DNA from: Advenella sp048381675
Lineage (GTDB): Bacteria; Pseudomonadota; Gammaproteobacteria; Burkholderiales; Burkholderiaceae_B
Direction: 5' to 3'
NCBI RefSeq assembly: GCF_048381675.1
Contig: NZ_JBLWIS010000003.1
Coordinates: forward strand, 62,001-126,000
Length of the DNA: 64,000 nt
A program made the position numbers and the translations under genes. Below the pieces are notes generated by a model. It was not told the origin of the DNA. It did not search any database and saw only the letters and a program-made list of their open reading frames with translations. Every line of letters starts with the position of its first letter. The first letter of the stretch is position 1. This document shows, one piece after another, positions 18,748 to 27,699 of this stretch.

Positions 18748-18822
18748 GCGCCTATGTGTTGAAAGACATGATTATCTTGCTCCCAAGCTCCTGCGTGGGA
18801 GTATCAGACTGGCCGGAATGGA

Positions 18823-21579
18823 TCAGTTTTTCTTGCCTTCAAAATCACCCGCAAACGCTTCAGACATGTTTTCAGGTTTCAGGTATTTCTTCATGGCTTG
18901 ATGGACTTCAGCCACAGTGAGGTTTTGAATGGCGTTTTCAAACTTTCTGTTCCATTCGAAACTGCGGTCCAGGGCCAGGTATTTCAGCCAGGTGGACGAC
19001 AGGACGCTATCTTGTGAGCGGGCCAATGAACGCAGGTTCAGGACCGAGCGTATGCCATCATTCAGTTCCTCTTCGGTAAAACCTTCCTTCAGGGTGGTCT
19101 GAATGGTTTCATCAATCAGTGATTTGATATGTTCCTTTTCAGTGGGTGAGTAAATGGCCTGTAAGGACCATGTGCCCGAGGGCTCGAAGGAGGAAATGTT
19201 CAGTGCGCTGCGGATACTGTAAGAAAGGCCCGCCTGGGTACGGATACGTGTCCACAGACGTGAGGTTTCAGTGGCGCCCAACAGGTAGTTGGCCATGAAC
19301 AGGGCCGGATAATCCGGGTCGTCATTCTGCATTTCGACCGGCAGTCTGGCCATATACACGGCATTGGCCTTGTCGGGGGTCTCAATCGTGAATGTAGCCG
19401 GTTTTACGCTATGGTAAGGCGTTTCTATGCGTTCGTAAGCAGGAGCCTGCTTCCAGCTGTTAAGGCTATCTTCCAGAATATGTTTGATTTGCTTGGGATC
19501 AAAATCACCCACGACGGCAATATCTATATCGCCTGCACCGAAGAAATGGGTTTTGAATTCACGCAGGGCTTTGGGGTTGACTGCCTGAATGCTTTTGATT
19601 AATTCTTCATAAGTAGGTACATAACGGATATCGCCCTTGGGCCAGATATTGCTGTGGCGGCTAAGGGTATTATTAGCCAGTGCACCGGGTTCGGTCATGG
19701 CGTTTCTTACAGACGTGACAACCCGCTCTTTGTATTCATCCACCTCTTTCAGGGGATAGTTGGCCTGCTGGATCAGTTCCAGGCTGAATTGCAGCAAATC
19801 AGGGAAATACTTTTTCTGTGTTGAAACCGACACCATCAGACGGTTGCCACTGATGCCGTAATGAATGCTGCCCTGAAGCGCGTCGATGCGGTCCTGGATC
19901 TGCTGACGCGACATGGTGGCAGTGCCACTAGTAATCAATGAGGCAGCTGCCGCTGACAGGCTGGCCATATCGTTTAAGGCTTCAGCGTTGGCAAACTGGA
20001 TTTTATAATCGGCCTGGACGCGATTGCCACGGGTTGGCTTGACCAGCATCGCCGTGCTAATCGTGCCGTTAGGCAGCTTGATGACTTCACGTTGGGTCAG
20101 CTTGTCGATGTTTTCTGGAGAAGAGTCGAAGGATTCCGTTTGCGTAAAGGTGGGATCTCCTTTGTAGTCTTTCAGCAATTGGGCAATATCGGGCACGGTT
20201 TCAAACGGGGCACGTTGCGGATTGTCGGTAGGCTTGTAAAGTCCGCTAGTGCGGTTACTGGACACCAAATAAGTTTGTATGGCTCGCTGTACATCTGCCA
20301 GGGTTATGTTCTTGACCCGGTCGCGTTCAAGGAAGAAAAGTCGCCAGTCACCCGAAGCAATCGCTTCGGAAAGGCCAATCGCCATTTGTTCGGTGCTGGC
20401 AAACAGTTCATCCCATTGCGTCAGCCAATTGTTTTTTGCCCGGTCCAGCTGCTCTTGGGTAATGGGGTTTGCAGCGCTTTGCTCCAGCACCTCATGCAGG
20501 GTTTGCTGCGCTTTGGCAATATCCATGGTGTCATTAAGCTGGGCACCGAAAAAGATCAGTCCTGGGTGGTAGTGGGCCATGGCAAAGCCGAATACACCGG
20601 TTGCCAGGTTGTTTTCAACCAGTTTTTTGTAGAGTTGGCCCGAGGGGCTGTCAGCCAGGATATTGGCCGCCATGTCCAGCAGGATATAGTCTTCACTGGA
20701 AGCTGCCGGTATATGGTAAGTAGCGGCGATGAAGGGCATGCCACCGCTGCGTTCAAGAGTGACCTGACGCTTGCCGTCCTGCTGGGGTTCCACTGTAGGG
20801 GCTTCGTTCAGGGCGCGTTCGGGCCGGGGAATGGAACCGAACAGTTCATTGATCAGCTTAAGCGTTTGGGCGGGCGCAAACTGGCCGGCCACCACCAGGA
20901 CGGCATTGTCAGGCTGGTAGTAGCGGTCATAAAAGTCGCGCAGCTCATCGGCTTGCATGCCATCAAGGTCACTGCGTGCGCCAATTGTGCTGTTGCGGTA
21001 ATTGTGCCACTGGTAGGCGGTTGAACGCATTTTTTCGGTCAGGGTCCTGAAGGGGTTGTTTTCGCCTCGTTCAAGTTCGTTCAGGACAATGCTGCGTTCG
21101 GCATTCAGGTCCGCTTCCTGGATAGATGCATTGCGCATGGCATCAGCTTGCCAAGTCAAATACCATTTCAGGGTTTCGGGGTTACTGGCGAAACTGGCGT
21201 AGTAGTTGGTACGGTCAGCTGAAGTTGAACCATTTGCCTGCAAGCCTCTTTTTGAAAATTCAGCCAGTGCATTGGGTGTGTTTGGTGTGCCCCTGAACAT
21301 CAAATGTTCAAGCAGGTGGGCCATGCCCGTACGTCCGTATTGTTCGTGCCGTGATCCTACCAGGTAGGTCATGTTGACGGTGGTGGTGGGTTTGGATTGA
21401 TCGGGAGCCAGCAGGACTCGCAAACCGTTGCCCAGTACGTATTCGGTAATGCCTTCGATACTATGGGTTTGTACCGGTTGGGTGGGGGTGCCTGTGGCGG
21501 CAATGGGTGATGACATAAAAAGAAAAAAAGACAGTAATAAAAAAGTGATGCGAAGCGAAAGTGGCTGACGATGTATCAT
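18823..21579 (-). CDS. Secreted M16 family zinc peptidase (two-domain)
   Basis: A 918-residue protein with an N-terminal signal peptide (hydrophobic residues about 9-28, AATG cleavage region). The inverted zinc motif HLLEH lies at 88-92, with the third ligand region NELERGENNP about 75 residues later. A second, inactive M16 domain fills the C-terminal half, giving the clamp-like PqqL/pitrilysin-like architecture. It should act in the periplasm on peptides. The neighbours CoxE and MoxR are on the same strand upstream, but a 45-base gap leaves operon membership open. Confidence 0.88.
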   Translation of the reverse strand: MIHRQPLSLRITFLLLSFFLFMSSPIAATGTPTQPVQTHSIEGITEYVLGNGLRVLLAPDQSKPTTTVNMTYLVGSRHEQYGRTGMAHLLEHLMFRGTPNTPNALAEFSKRGLQANGSTSADRTNYYASFASNPETLKWYLTWQADAMRNASIQEADLNAERSIVLNELERGENNPFRTLTEKMRSTAYQWHNYRNSTIGARSDLDGMQADELRDFYDRYYQPDNAVLVVAGQFAPAQTLKLINELFGSIPRPERALNEAPTVEPQQDGKRQVTLERSGGMPFIAATYHIPAASSEDYILLDMAANILADSPSGQLYKKLVENNLATGVFGFAMAHYHPGLIFFGAQLNDTMDIAKAQQTLHEVLEQSAANPITQEQLDRAKNNWLTQWDELFASTEQMAIGLSEAIASGDWRLFFLERDRVKNITLADVQRAIQTYLVSSNRTSGLYKPTDNPQRAPFETVPDIAQLLKDYKGDPTFTQTESFDSSPENIDKLTQREVIKLPNGTISTAMLVKPTRGNRVQADYKIQFANAEALNDMASLSAAAASLITSGTATMSRQQIQDRIDALQGSIHYGISGNRLMVSVSTQKKYFPDLLQFSLELIQQANYPLKEVDEYKERVVTSVRNAMTEPGALANNTLSRHSNIWPKGDIRYVPTYEELIKSIQAVNPKALREFKTHFFGAGDIDIAVVGDFDPKQIKHILEDSLNSWKQAPAYERIETPYHSVKPATFTIETPDKANAVYMARLPVEMQNDDPDYPALFMANYLLGATETSRLWTRIRTQAGLSYSIRSALNISSFEPSGTWSLQAIYSPTEKEHIKSLIDETIQTTLKEGFTEEELNDGIRSVLNLRSLARSQDSVLSSTWLKYLALDRSFEWNRKFENAIQNLTVAEVHQAMKKYLKPENMSEAFAGDFEGKKN

Positions 21580-21624
21580 GGCAATTTAGGTGATGAGGCA
21601 TGACGCCGTGTTAATAAGGGATGG

Positions 21625-22797
21625 TTATTTGGACAAGAGCCGCATACCTTCTTCAATGCCTGCTACCGTGACACCGTACATGTGGTTTTGCACTATGTTC
21701 CGAATAAGCTCAATGGATTGCCGGTAAGGCCAATAACTGGTGGGTTCGGGATTGAGCCAGATCGTCTTGGGCCAGTGTTCTATAAGACGCTGCAGCCAGG
21801 CCGCACCGGTTTCCTTATTGTAATGCTCAACCGAGCCGCCCGGGTGCATGATTTCGTAGGGGCTCATGGTGGCATCGCCAACCAGGATCAGGCGCCAGTC
21901 TGCATTGTATTTTCTGAGCAACTCCCAGGTATCAATGTAATTGCGGCGTCCGTTGCTGTTATAGCGCCAGACACGCTCGTAGACGCAGTTATGGAAGTAA
22001 TAAACCTCCAGGTGATGGAATTCGCTGCTGGCAGCGGAAAACAGTTCCTCAACCCGGCTGATATGGTCATCCATGCTGCCACCTACATCTAGCAACATCA
22101 GGACCTTGACGTTATTGTGACGCTCGGGAACCATCTTGACATCCAGATAGCCGGCATTGCGTGCCGTGCTGCGAATGGTGTCCTCAAGATCAAGCTCTTC
22201 GGCCGCCCCTTCACGGGCAAAGCGGCGCAGGCGCCTGAGGGCAACCTTGAAGTTGCGGGTACCCAGTTCCTGCTGGTCATCATATTCCTTGAACAGGCGC
22301 TCATCCCAGACTTTGACGGCCGTTCGGTGGCCGGCGGATTTTCCGCCTACGCGAATGCCTTCCGGATGATAGCCACTATTGCCAAAGGCCGACGTGCCGC
22401 CGGTGCCTATCCATTTGTTTCCACCGGCATGGCGCTCTTGCTGCTCTTCAAGGCGTTGCTTGAACAGTTCCATGAGTTTTTCCCAGCCATGTTTTTCAAT
22501 GGCCGCTTTTTCCTCTGGGGTGAGTGAATTTTGCAATTCGTTCATCAGCCATTCAAGCGGGATCTCCTTGCTGTCGGCCAGCTGGGCCTCGACGCCTTTG
22601 GCAAAGAGGGAAAAAGCCTGGTCAAAGCGGTCAAACAGTGTTTCATCCTTGACCAGTGTCATGCGTGACAGCAGGTAAAAATCATGCAAAGTGGGTGCCA
22701 TGACCTGTTCACGCAAGACTTCAAGCAGGGTCAGGTATTCTTTAACGGATACCGGTAGCTTGTGATTGCGAAGGTGGTAGAAGAAATTGATAAACAT
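21625..22797 (-). CDS. CoxE-like VWA domain protein
   Basis: A 390-residue cytoplasmic protein of the CoxE/VWA-containing family. The C-terminal von Willebrand A domain carries the MIDAS motif DVGGS (in VLMLLDVGGSMDDH near residue 240). The N-terminal part is helical and charged. It is 12 bases downstream of a MoxR ATPase gene. MoxR and VWA partners typically act together as a chaperone pair in cofactor insertion or complex maturation, so that role is inferred. The target is not identifiable here. Confidence 0.85.
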   Translation of the reverse strand: MFINFFYHLRNHKLPVSVKEYLTLLEVLREQVMAPTLHDFYLLSRMTLVKDETLFDRFDQAFSLFAKGVEAQLADSKEIPLEWLMNELQNSLTPEEKAAIEKHGWEKLMELFKQRLEEQQERHAGGNKWIGTGGTSAFGNSGYHPEGIRVGGKSAGHRTAVKVWDERLFKEYDDQQELGTRNFKVALRRLRRFAREGAAEELDLEDTIRSTARNAGYLDVKMVPERHNNVKVLMLLDVGGSMDDHISRVEELFSAASSEFHHLEVYYFHNCVYERVWRYNSNGRRNYIDTWELLRKYNADWRLILVGDATMSPYEIMHPGGSVEHYNKETGAAWLQRLIEHWPKTIWLNPEPTSYWPYRQSIELIRNIVQNHMYGVTVAGIEEGMRLLSK

Positions 22798-22809
22798 GGG
22801 CAGCCTGAC

Positions 22810-23691
22810 TTATGAGCGACGCATATTTTGCGCCATGGCGGAAAGTCGTTCCAGCAGGTTCAGGTCCTGTTCGTTTTTCAGCAGGGCACCTGCCATCACG
22901 GGTATTGCAGTGGCCGCATGGGCATCAATTTTGCCTGCGCTGATGTCTTCGGAAATCAGGAGCGACAGCCAGTCAAGGAATTCGGATGTGGACGGTTTCT
23001 TTTTCAGGCCGGGCGCTTCACGCAGGGTGAAAAAGTGATCAAGGGCAGCCCGCAGGACTTCGGCCTTGATATCGGGGAAATGCACATGGACAATATCCCG
23101 CAGGGTAGCACGGTCGGGAAACTGGATGTAGTGGAAAAAGCAGCGGCGCAGGAAGGCGTCAGGCAGTTCTTTTTCGTTGTTGGAGGTAATAATGACCAGG
23201 GGGCGGTGTTTGGCCACGATGGTTTGTTGGGTTTCATAGACATGAAATTCCATCTGGTCCAGTTCGCGCAACAAGTCGTTGGGGAATTCGATATCGGCCT
23301 TGTCGATTTCATCAATCAGAACAACGCAGGGTTTCTCTGATTCAAAAGCCTGCCACAATACACCTTTGTTAATGTAATTGCGGATATCCTTGACCCGTTC
23401 ATCACCCAGCTGGGAGTCACGCAGGCGCGACACCGCATCATACTCGTACAGCCCTTGATGGGCTTTGGTGGTGGACTTGATATGCCACTGTAGCAAATCG
23501 CGTCCCAATGCCCTGGCGACTTCTTCGGCCAGCATGGTTTTGCCGGTGCCGGGTTCTCCTTTGATTAACAGCGGACGCTGTAAAGTCAAGGCCGCATTAA
23601 CCGCCAGTTTGAGGTCTTCGGTTGCTATGTAACGGTCTGTTCCTGAAAATTTTGTTGAGCCATTAGGGTTTATAGGTATATTCATTTCCAT
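22810..23691 (-). CDS. MoxR family AAA+ ATPase
   Basis: A 293-residue AAA+ ATPase with Walker A GEPGTGKT at residues 45-52, Walker B VVLIDEIDKAD near 115, and sensor-1 VIITSNNEKELPDAF. It is the likely partner of the CoxE-like gene directly downstream. Divergent from two c-type cytochrome genes, which may point to a maturation role, but this is only inference from position. Confidence 0.9.
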   Translation of the reverse strand: MEMNIPINPNGSTKFSGTDRYIATEDLKLAVNAALTLQRPLLIKGEPGTGKTMLAEEVARALGRDLLQWHIKSTTKAHQGLYEYDAVSRLRDSQLGDERVKDIRNYINKGVLWQAFESEKPCVVLIDEIDKADIEFPNDLLRELDQMEFHVYETQQTIVAKHRPLVIITSNNEKELPDAFLRRCFFHYIQFPDRATLRDIVHVHFPDIKAEVLRAALDHFFTLREAPGLKKKPSTSEFLDWLSLLISEDISAGKIDAHAATAIPVMAGALLKNEQDLNLLERLSAMAQNMRRS

Positions 23692-23833
23692 CCTGCAACA
23701 TAAAAATAGTGGTTCAATATATCAAGTCTTAATACTAAACCGAATTGATAGTACGAATCATAAAATCAATCAATTACAGCTCTATCCGTTGTTTTTAATT
23801 AAAATTTTTAACAATCACCAAGAAGAGCAATAT

Positions 23834-24184
23834 ATGACGAAGCAATCGTTAAAGCGTACCATAAATAAGTTCGCCATCATGGCAAGCTGTGCAGTGGTAT
23901 TGCCTGTATTTGCACAGCAGCCCGCCCCTGCCGGAGACATAGAGGCGGGCAAAGGCAAAGTATTCATGTGTATGGGTTGTCATGGTATAGAAGGGTACAG
24001 GGCCAGTTTCCCCGAAGTGTACCGGGTGCCCAAAATTGCCGGCCAGAATGCGGAATACATTGTTGCTGCCCTGAAAGAATACCAGTCGGGGTCCCGCACC
24101 TTTCCCTCAATGATTGCCATTGCCCACAGCCTGTCAGAGCAGGATATGCTTGATCTGGCAGCTTATTACGCCCAACTCAAATAG
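23834..24184 (+). CDS. Class I c-type cytochrome (periplasmic)
   Basis: A 116-residue protein with a signal peptide ending in VFAQQ and a single heme site CMGCH near residue 48. The distal Met ligand is probably in the FPSMIAIA region. I chose ATG 23834 with an AGAAGAG site in front. The next gene encodes a similar cytochrome 14 bases on, so the two are probably co-transcribed and may have arisen by duplication. Electron transfer partners are not visible. Confidence 0.85.
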   Translation: MTKQSLKRTINKFAIMASCAVVLPVFAQQPAPAGDIEAGKGKVFMCMGCHGIEGYRASFPEVYRVPKIAGQNAEYIVAALKEYQSGSRTFPSMIAIAHSLSEQDMLDLAAYYAQLK

Positions 24185-24198
24185 TCGGAGACATTGTC

Positions 24199-24561
24199 AT
24201 GAAACAGGTAAATGTAATGTTGTCAGGCATTGTGCTGGCCATGTCAGGGGTCGTGAATGCGGCCGATCTGCAGGCCGGGAAACTGGCTTTCGAGACAAAA
24301 GGCTGTGTGGCCTGTCATGGTGCCGATGCTGTCACTACGCTGGCATCCATGTATCCTATTCTGGCCGGGCAGCATGATGATTATTTGAAACATGCCTTGA
24401 TGGCCTATGTCAGGGGGGCGCGTAATGCACCGCCGTCCGCAAATGTCAGGAAAAATCCCATCATGACGGTTCAGGTCCAGAACTTGACCCCAGAGGACAT
24501 AGACAATATTTCAGCTTGGCTGGCAACCTTGCCAAGCGTATTAAGTCAACGGCGTCAGTAG
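24199..24561 (+). CDS. Class I c-type cytochrome (periplasmic), second copy
   Basis: A 120-residue protein with a signal peptide (about 20 residues, ending VVNAAD) and one heme-binding CVACH. The Met ligand is likely in NPIMTVQVQ. It resembles the preceding cytochrome in plan, as in c4/c5-type cytochromes in which two monoheme units substitute for one diheme protein. A terminator hairpin follows. Confidence 0.85.
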   Translation: MKQVNVMLSGIVLAMSGVVNAADLQAGKLAFETKGCVACHGADAVTTLASMYPILAGQHDDYLKHALMAYVRGARNAPPSANVRKNPIMTVQVQNLTPEDIDNISAWLATLPSVLSQRRQ

Positions 24562-24599
24562 GAAAAACGGTTTTAGAAGCGGTTTTTCCTTTTTTTTTG
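24561..24599 (+). terminator. Terminator after the cytochrome pair
   Basis: GGAAAAAC and GTTTTTCC arms enclose a short loop and are followed by a run of nine T (about 24590-24598). Confidence 0.75.
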
Positions 24600-24654
24600 G
24601 CCGCTGCGTTTAATGAATAGGCCGGTCTGCCAGCAACGGAGGGCTGGAATTGGC

Positions 24655-25083
24655 TTAATGGCGTTTTACGCGTTGGCGCAGCAATTCAAGATAGTAATCG
24701 TTGTCAAGGGGTTTGCCCAAGCGTTGGGCCTCCCACAGAATAGTGCCAAGGCACTCCATGATTTCGTGGGCCGCATCGTGCGGGTTGCTGCCAGCGGCCA
24801 GTGTCTGGAATACATCCTTGATACCCGGAGGGCTGTTAATGGAAATCTGTTCTTCAATGGCCAAATGCATCGACAGGTGCAAAAACGGGTTCACCTGACC
24901 TTCATTTACTGAAAAGTCCCTGGTTTTTGCGTCGGGGTTTTCAAGTACGTGGTGATATTCGGGATGTTGCTGAATCCAGTTCAGGGCAATCGACTCCAGT
25001 GGAGTAAGAATCTGTTTGTTCTGGTGTTTACGCCAGGTATCAATAAAAAAATCTCTGACCTGGTCACGGGAAGGGTTGAACAT
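24655..25083 (-). CDS. DUF1841-like protein
   Basis: A 142-residue cytoplasmic protein that reads like the DUF1841 family of betaproteobacteria: MFNPSRDQVRDFFIDTW at the start, a HPEYH motif, NPFLHLSMHLAI, and a His-rich middle (HDAAHEIME) that could bind metal. The biochemical role is unknown. The gene is monocistronic, convergent with the cytochrome pair and divergent from icd. Confidence 0.75.
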   Translation of the reverse strand: MFNPSRDQVRDFFIDTWRKHQNKQILTPLESIALNWIQQHPEYHHVLENPDAKTRDFSVNEGQVNPFLHLSMHLAIEEQISINSPPGIKDVFQTLAAGSNPHDAAHEIMECLGTILWEAQRLGKPLDNDYYLELLRQRVKRH

Positions 25084-25212
25084 AGCTATATTGAAGGTAA
25101 AAAAGTAGAAATCAATAGGCTATTTTGCCTCAGAATTGTGGTCATCAGGAAATATTTCTGAAAAATCGGCAATGTTTTAAGGCGGTTTAAATTTTTTCAG
25201 TTAAACTATGTG

Positions 25213-25228
25213 AGTCTTATATAAGACT
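25213..25228. promoter_or_regulatory. Perfect 16-bp palindrome upstream of icd
   Basis: AGTCTTATATAAGACT is a perfect inverted repeat starting 82 bases before the icd start codon. Its size and symmetry fit a dimeric repressor operator, for example of the GntR/FadR type. The regulator is not identified in the window, and the AT-rich centre may overlap a -10 region. Confidence 0.5.
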
Positions 25229-25294
25229 TGCAGCTTACTCCTATCAGGCTGCATGTTTTAGGTTAATTGTCTTAATGTGGGTTACGGAGCCAAC

Positions 25295-26551
25295 ATGTCT
25301 TATCAACATATCAAAGTCCCGGCAGCGGGCGAAAAAATCACGGTAAACGCCGACTTCTCTCTGAATGTACCAGATCAGCCAATCATTCCTTACATCGAAG
25401 GTGACGGTACTGGTGCAGACATCACTCCAGTCATGTTGAAAGTGGTTGATGCTGCCGTTGCCAAAGCGTACGACGGCAAACGTAAAATTCACTGGATGGA
25501 AGTTTATGCTGGTGAAAAATCAACCAAAGTATATGGTCCCGACGTATGGTTGCCAGAAGAAACCATGGAAGCCGTCAAGGATTACGTTGTTTCCATCAAA
25601 GGTCCCCTGACAACTCCCGTTGGTGGTGGTATTCGTTCACTGAACGTGGCACTGCGCCAGCAACTGGACTTGTATGTCTGCTTGCGCCCCGTACGTTACT
25701 TCAAAGGTGTTCCTTCACCTGTGCGTGAACCTGAAAAAACAGACATGGTCATTTTCCGTGAAAACTCGGAAGATATCTATGCCGGTATCGAGTTCCCCGC
25801 TGAATCCGACCAGGCTCAAAAACTGATCGCTTTCCTGCAAAATGAACTGGGCGTAACCAAAATCCGCTTCCCTAACACTTCCGGTATCGGCATCAAGCCC
25901 GTATCACGTGAAGGTACACAGCGTCTGGTTCGCAAAGCCATTCAATACGCAATCGATAACGACAAGCCAAGCGTCACCATTGTTCATAAAGGCAACATCA
26001 TGAAATACACCGAAGGTGGTTTCCGTGACTGGGCCTATGAGCTGGCACAAAAAGAATTCGGTGCCGAGTTGATCGACGGTGGTCCATGGTGCAAATTCAA
26101 GAATCCAAAAACAGGTAAAGACATCATTGTTAAGGATTCTATCGCTGACGCATTCCTGCAACAAATCCTGTTGCGTCCTGCCGAGTACTCTGTCATTGCT
26201 ACACTGAACCTGAACGGTGACTACGTTTCTGACGCATTGGCCGCACAAGTTGGTGGTATTGGTATCGCTCCTGGTGCCAACCTGTCTGACTCTGTTGCCA
26301 TGTTCGAAGCAACTCACGGTACAGCACCTAAATATGCAGGTAAAGATTATGTGAACCCAGGTTCAGAAATCCTTTCTGCAGAAATGATGCTGCGTCACAT
26401 GGGCTGGACAGAAGCGGCAGACCTGATCATTTCCTCTATGGAAAAATCAATCCTGTCCAAGAAAGTAACCTATGACTTTGCCCGTCTGTTAGAAGGCGCA
26501 ACACAGGTTAGCTGCTCTGGCTTTGGTCAGGTAATGATCGAAAACATGTAA
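25295..26551 (+). CDS. icd: NADP-dependent isocitrate dehydrogenase
   Basis: This 418-residue TCA cycle enzyme makes 2-oxoglutarate. ATG 25295 has a GGAG site. The substrate loop RSLNVALRQ near residue 115 carries the Ser that AceK phosphorylates in Escherichia coli. Later motifs are NGDYVSDALAAQVGG and the NADP-specificity ATHGTAPKYAGKDYVNPGS. Length and sequence match the homodimeric enterobacterial type. A palindrome upstream may regulate it. Confidence 0.97.
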   Translation: MSYQHIKVPAAGEKITVNADFSLNVPDQPIIPYIEGDGTGADITPVMLKVVDAAVAKAYDGKRKIHWMEVYAGEKSTKVYGPDVWLPEETMEAVKDYVVSIKGPLTTPVGGGIRSLNVALRQQLDLYVCLRPVRYFKGVPSPVREPEKTDMVIFRENSEDIYAGIEFPAESDQAQKLIAFLQNELGVTKIRFPNTSGIGIKPVSREGTQRLVRKAIQYAIDNDKPSVTIVHKGNIMKYTEGGFRDWAYELAQKEFGAELIDGGPWCKFKNPKTGKDIIVKDSIADAFLQQILLRPAEYSVIATLNLNGDYVSDALAAQVGGIGIAPGANLSDSVAMFEATHGTAPKYAGKDYVNPGSEILSAEMMLRHMGWTEAADLIISSMEKSILSKKVTYDFARLLEGATQVSCSGFGQVMIENM

Positions 26552-26585
26552 GCCGTTTTATTGCTTCAGGCAATAATCCGTTTGC

Positions 26586-26620
26586 AAAACCCGCACTGCT
26601 TCTGGTAGTGCGGGTTTTTT
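26586..26620 (+). terminator. Terminator of icd
   Basis: AAAACCCGCACT pairs with AGTGCGGGTTTT across a short loop, followed by further T. It lies 35 bases after the icd stop. Confidence 0.9.
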
Positions 26621-26650
26621 GTTACCATTTTACTGGGCAGGCATGTTTTT

Positions 26651-27124
26651 ATGGATATTGTTATGAATAAGCTTGAAACCAGAATTCCTCCACCACTCAT
26701 TGCGATTGTCATCGGGCTTCTAATGTGGCAATTGAGTCCGGCGGCTATCAGGACAGAAGAGGGGGCACTGATACGCCAGAGTATTGCTGCCATCGTGGCA
26801 TTTATTGGCCTGGCATGCGATTTTCTGGGGGCCGTTTCATTCCGGAAAGCAAAAACCACGGTGAACCCCATGAGCCCTGAAAAATCATCGGCCCTGGTTT
26901 GTACGGGTATTTATAAATATTCACGCAACCCGATGTACCTGGGTATGGCTTTGTTGTTGCTGGCGTTGGCCATTTACCTGGCGTCTGCCTGGGCTTTGTT
27001 GGGTGTGATGGCATACGTACTGTATATCACCCGTTTCCAGATTATTCCCGAGGAAAGGGTCATGGAAAAACTGTTTGGGCAGGAATATCTGGCGTATAAG
27101 GAGAAAGTGCGGCGTTGGTTGTGA
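26651..27124 (+). CDS. Membrane isoprenylcysteine/phospholipid methyltransferase-family protein
   Basis: A 157-residue integral membrane protein with three to four hydrophobic helices. The C-terminal signature GIYKYSRNPMYLG, then EERVMEKLFGQEYLAYKEKV, is typical of the ICMT/PEMT superfamily of S-adenosylmethionine-dependent methyltransferases. The substrate is unknown. An alternative ATG lies at 26663. It appears monocistronic. Confidence 0.8.
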   Translation: MDIVMNKLETRIPPPLIAIVIGLLMWQLSPAAIRTEEGALIRQSIAAIVAFIGLACDFLGAVSFRKAKTTVNPMSPEKSSALVCTGIYKYSRNPMYLGMALLLLALAIYLASAWALLGVMAYVLYITRFQIIPEERVMEKLFGQEYLAYKEKVRRWL

Positions 27125-27222
27125 GGGTGGGGTGATTTCACGTTCTTGTTTTCATTTTTGAGTGTTATGATTGGTGTAATAGTGTGTATAAAGTGTAATG
27201 ACAATTTTTAAGGGGAAACATA

Positions 27223-27519
27223 ATGCCACCCAAGCATAATTTTGAATGGCGTTCGCAGCGAGAATATCACCACTTGTTTGTAAACCGTGCTGATAATGAT
27301 CTTGCCGGACCTGCATGGCGGATAGAAGTTGTGGGGTTGCCTGGAGGTGGCGTACCTGGTAAGCAAGTGGATCAATCAGATCTGTCTAAACTGATAGACC
27401 CTTCCACCGGCGGGTTTTGGGAAATGATGTGTTTTGATGACTGGTTGTTTGATTTGGAGAAGATTGAGATTTTGTATCCAAGTCGGATGGTTAGGATTTA
27501 TATTGCTGAAAAACCCTGA
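27223..27519 (+). CDS. Orphan hypothetical protein beside the CRISPR locus
   Basis: A 98-residue soluble protein with no signal peptide, preceded by an AAGGGGAAAC site. It has an acidic, tryptophan-rich composition with motifs FEWRSQREYHHLF and GFWEMMCFDDWLFDLEKIEILYPSRMVRIYIAE. I do not recognise the family. It ends about 25 bases from the tracrRNA terminator and is transcribed toward it, so it is convergent with the tracrRNA gene. Nothing shows it belongs to the CRISPR system. Confidence 0.6.
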   Translation: MPPKHNFEWRSQREYHHLFVNRADNDLAGPAWRIEVVGLPGGGVPGKQVDQSDLSKLIDPSTGGFWEMMCFDDWLFDLEKIEILYPSRMVRIYIAEKP

Positions 27520-27544
27520 TTTTTTTAGGTGAAAAATTTTTCTT

Positions 27545-27636
27545 TATATTAAAAGTAAAAGCCGCACATGTGCGGCTTTTCATTTTGTGCATATATTTGC
27601 TTGTTAGCGTCCACAGCACATATCTCAATCAATTAA
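27545..27636 (-). ncRNA. tracrRNA of the type II-C CRISPR system
   Basis: On the minus strand, positions 27636-27611 read TTAATTGATTGAGATATGTGCTGTGG. The last 21 of these bases, from TGATTG on, are a perfect anti-repeat to CCACAGCACATATCTCAATCA of the CRISPR repeat. After an internal bulge, AAC at 27605-27603 pairs with the repeat's first GTT. A short nexus-like stem (GCA..TGC) follows near 27590-27600, then the palindromic terminator stem GCCGCACATGTGCGGC at 27561-27576 within A/T-flanked 27557-27580. Start is estimated from a TATAAAT -10 at 27641-27647. Confidence 0.88.
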
Positions 27637-27640
27637 GTGT

Positions 27641-27647
27641 ATTTATA
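27641..27647 (-). promoter_or_regulatory. Candidate -10 element of the tracrRNA promoter
   Basis: Minus-strand TATAAAT lies about five to seven bases upstream of the first anti-repeat base, so transcription would begin at the anti-repeat. No convincing -35 is visible 17 bases upstream. The element is only 53 bases from the cas9 start codon on the other strand. Confidence 0.5.
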
Positions 27648-27699
27648 GTAACATAGGACTACAATAATAACAAAATATTTTTTTAAGATTGGGGGGATT

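Noticed and set aside
20092..21024. A 310-codon open frame on the plus strand
   Set aside because: It lies fully inside the M16 peptidase gene on the other strand, which has clear motifs; it is a shadow.
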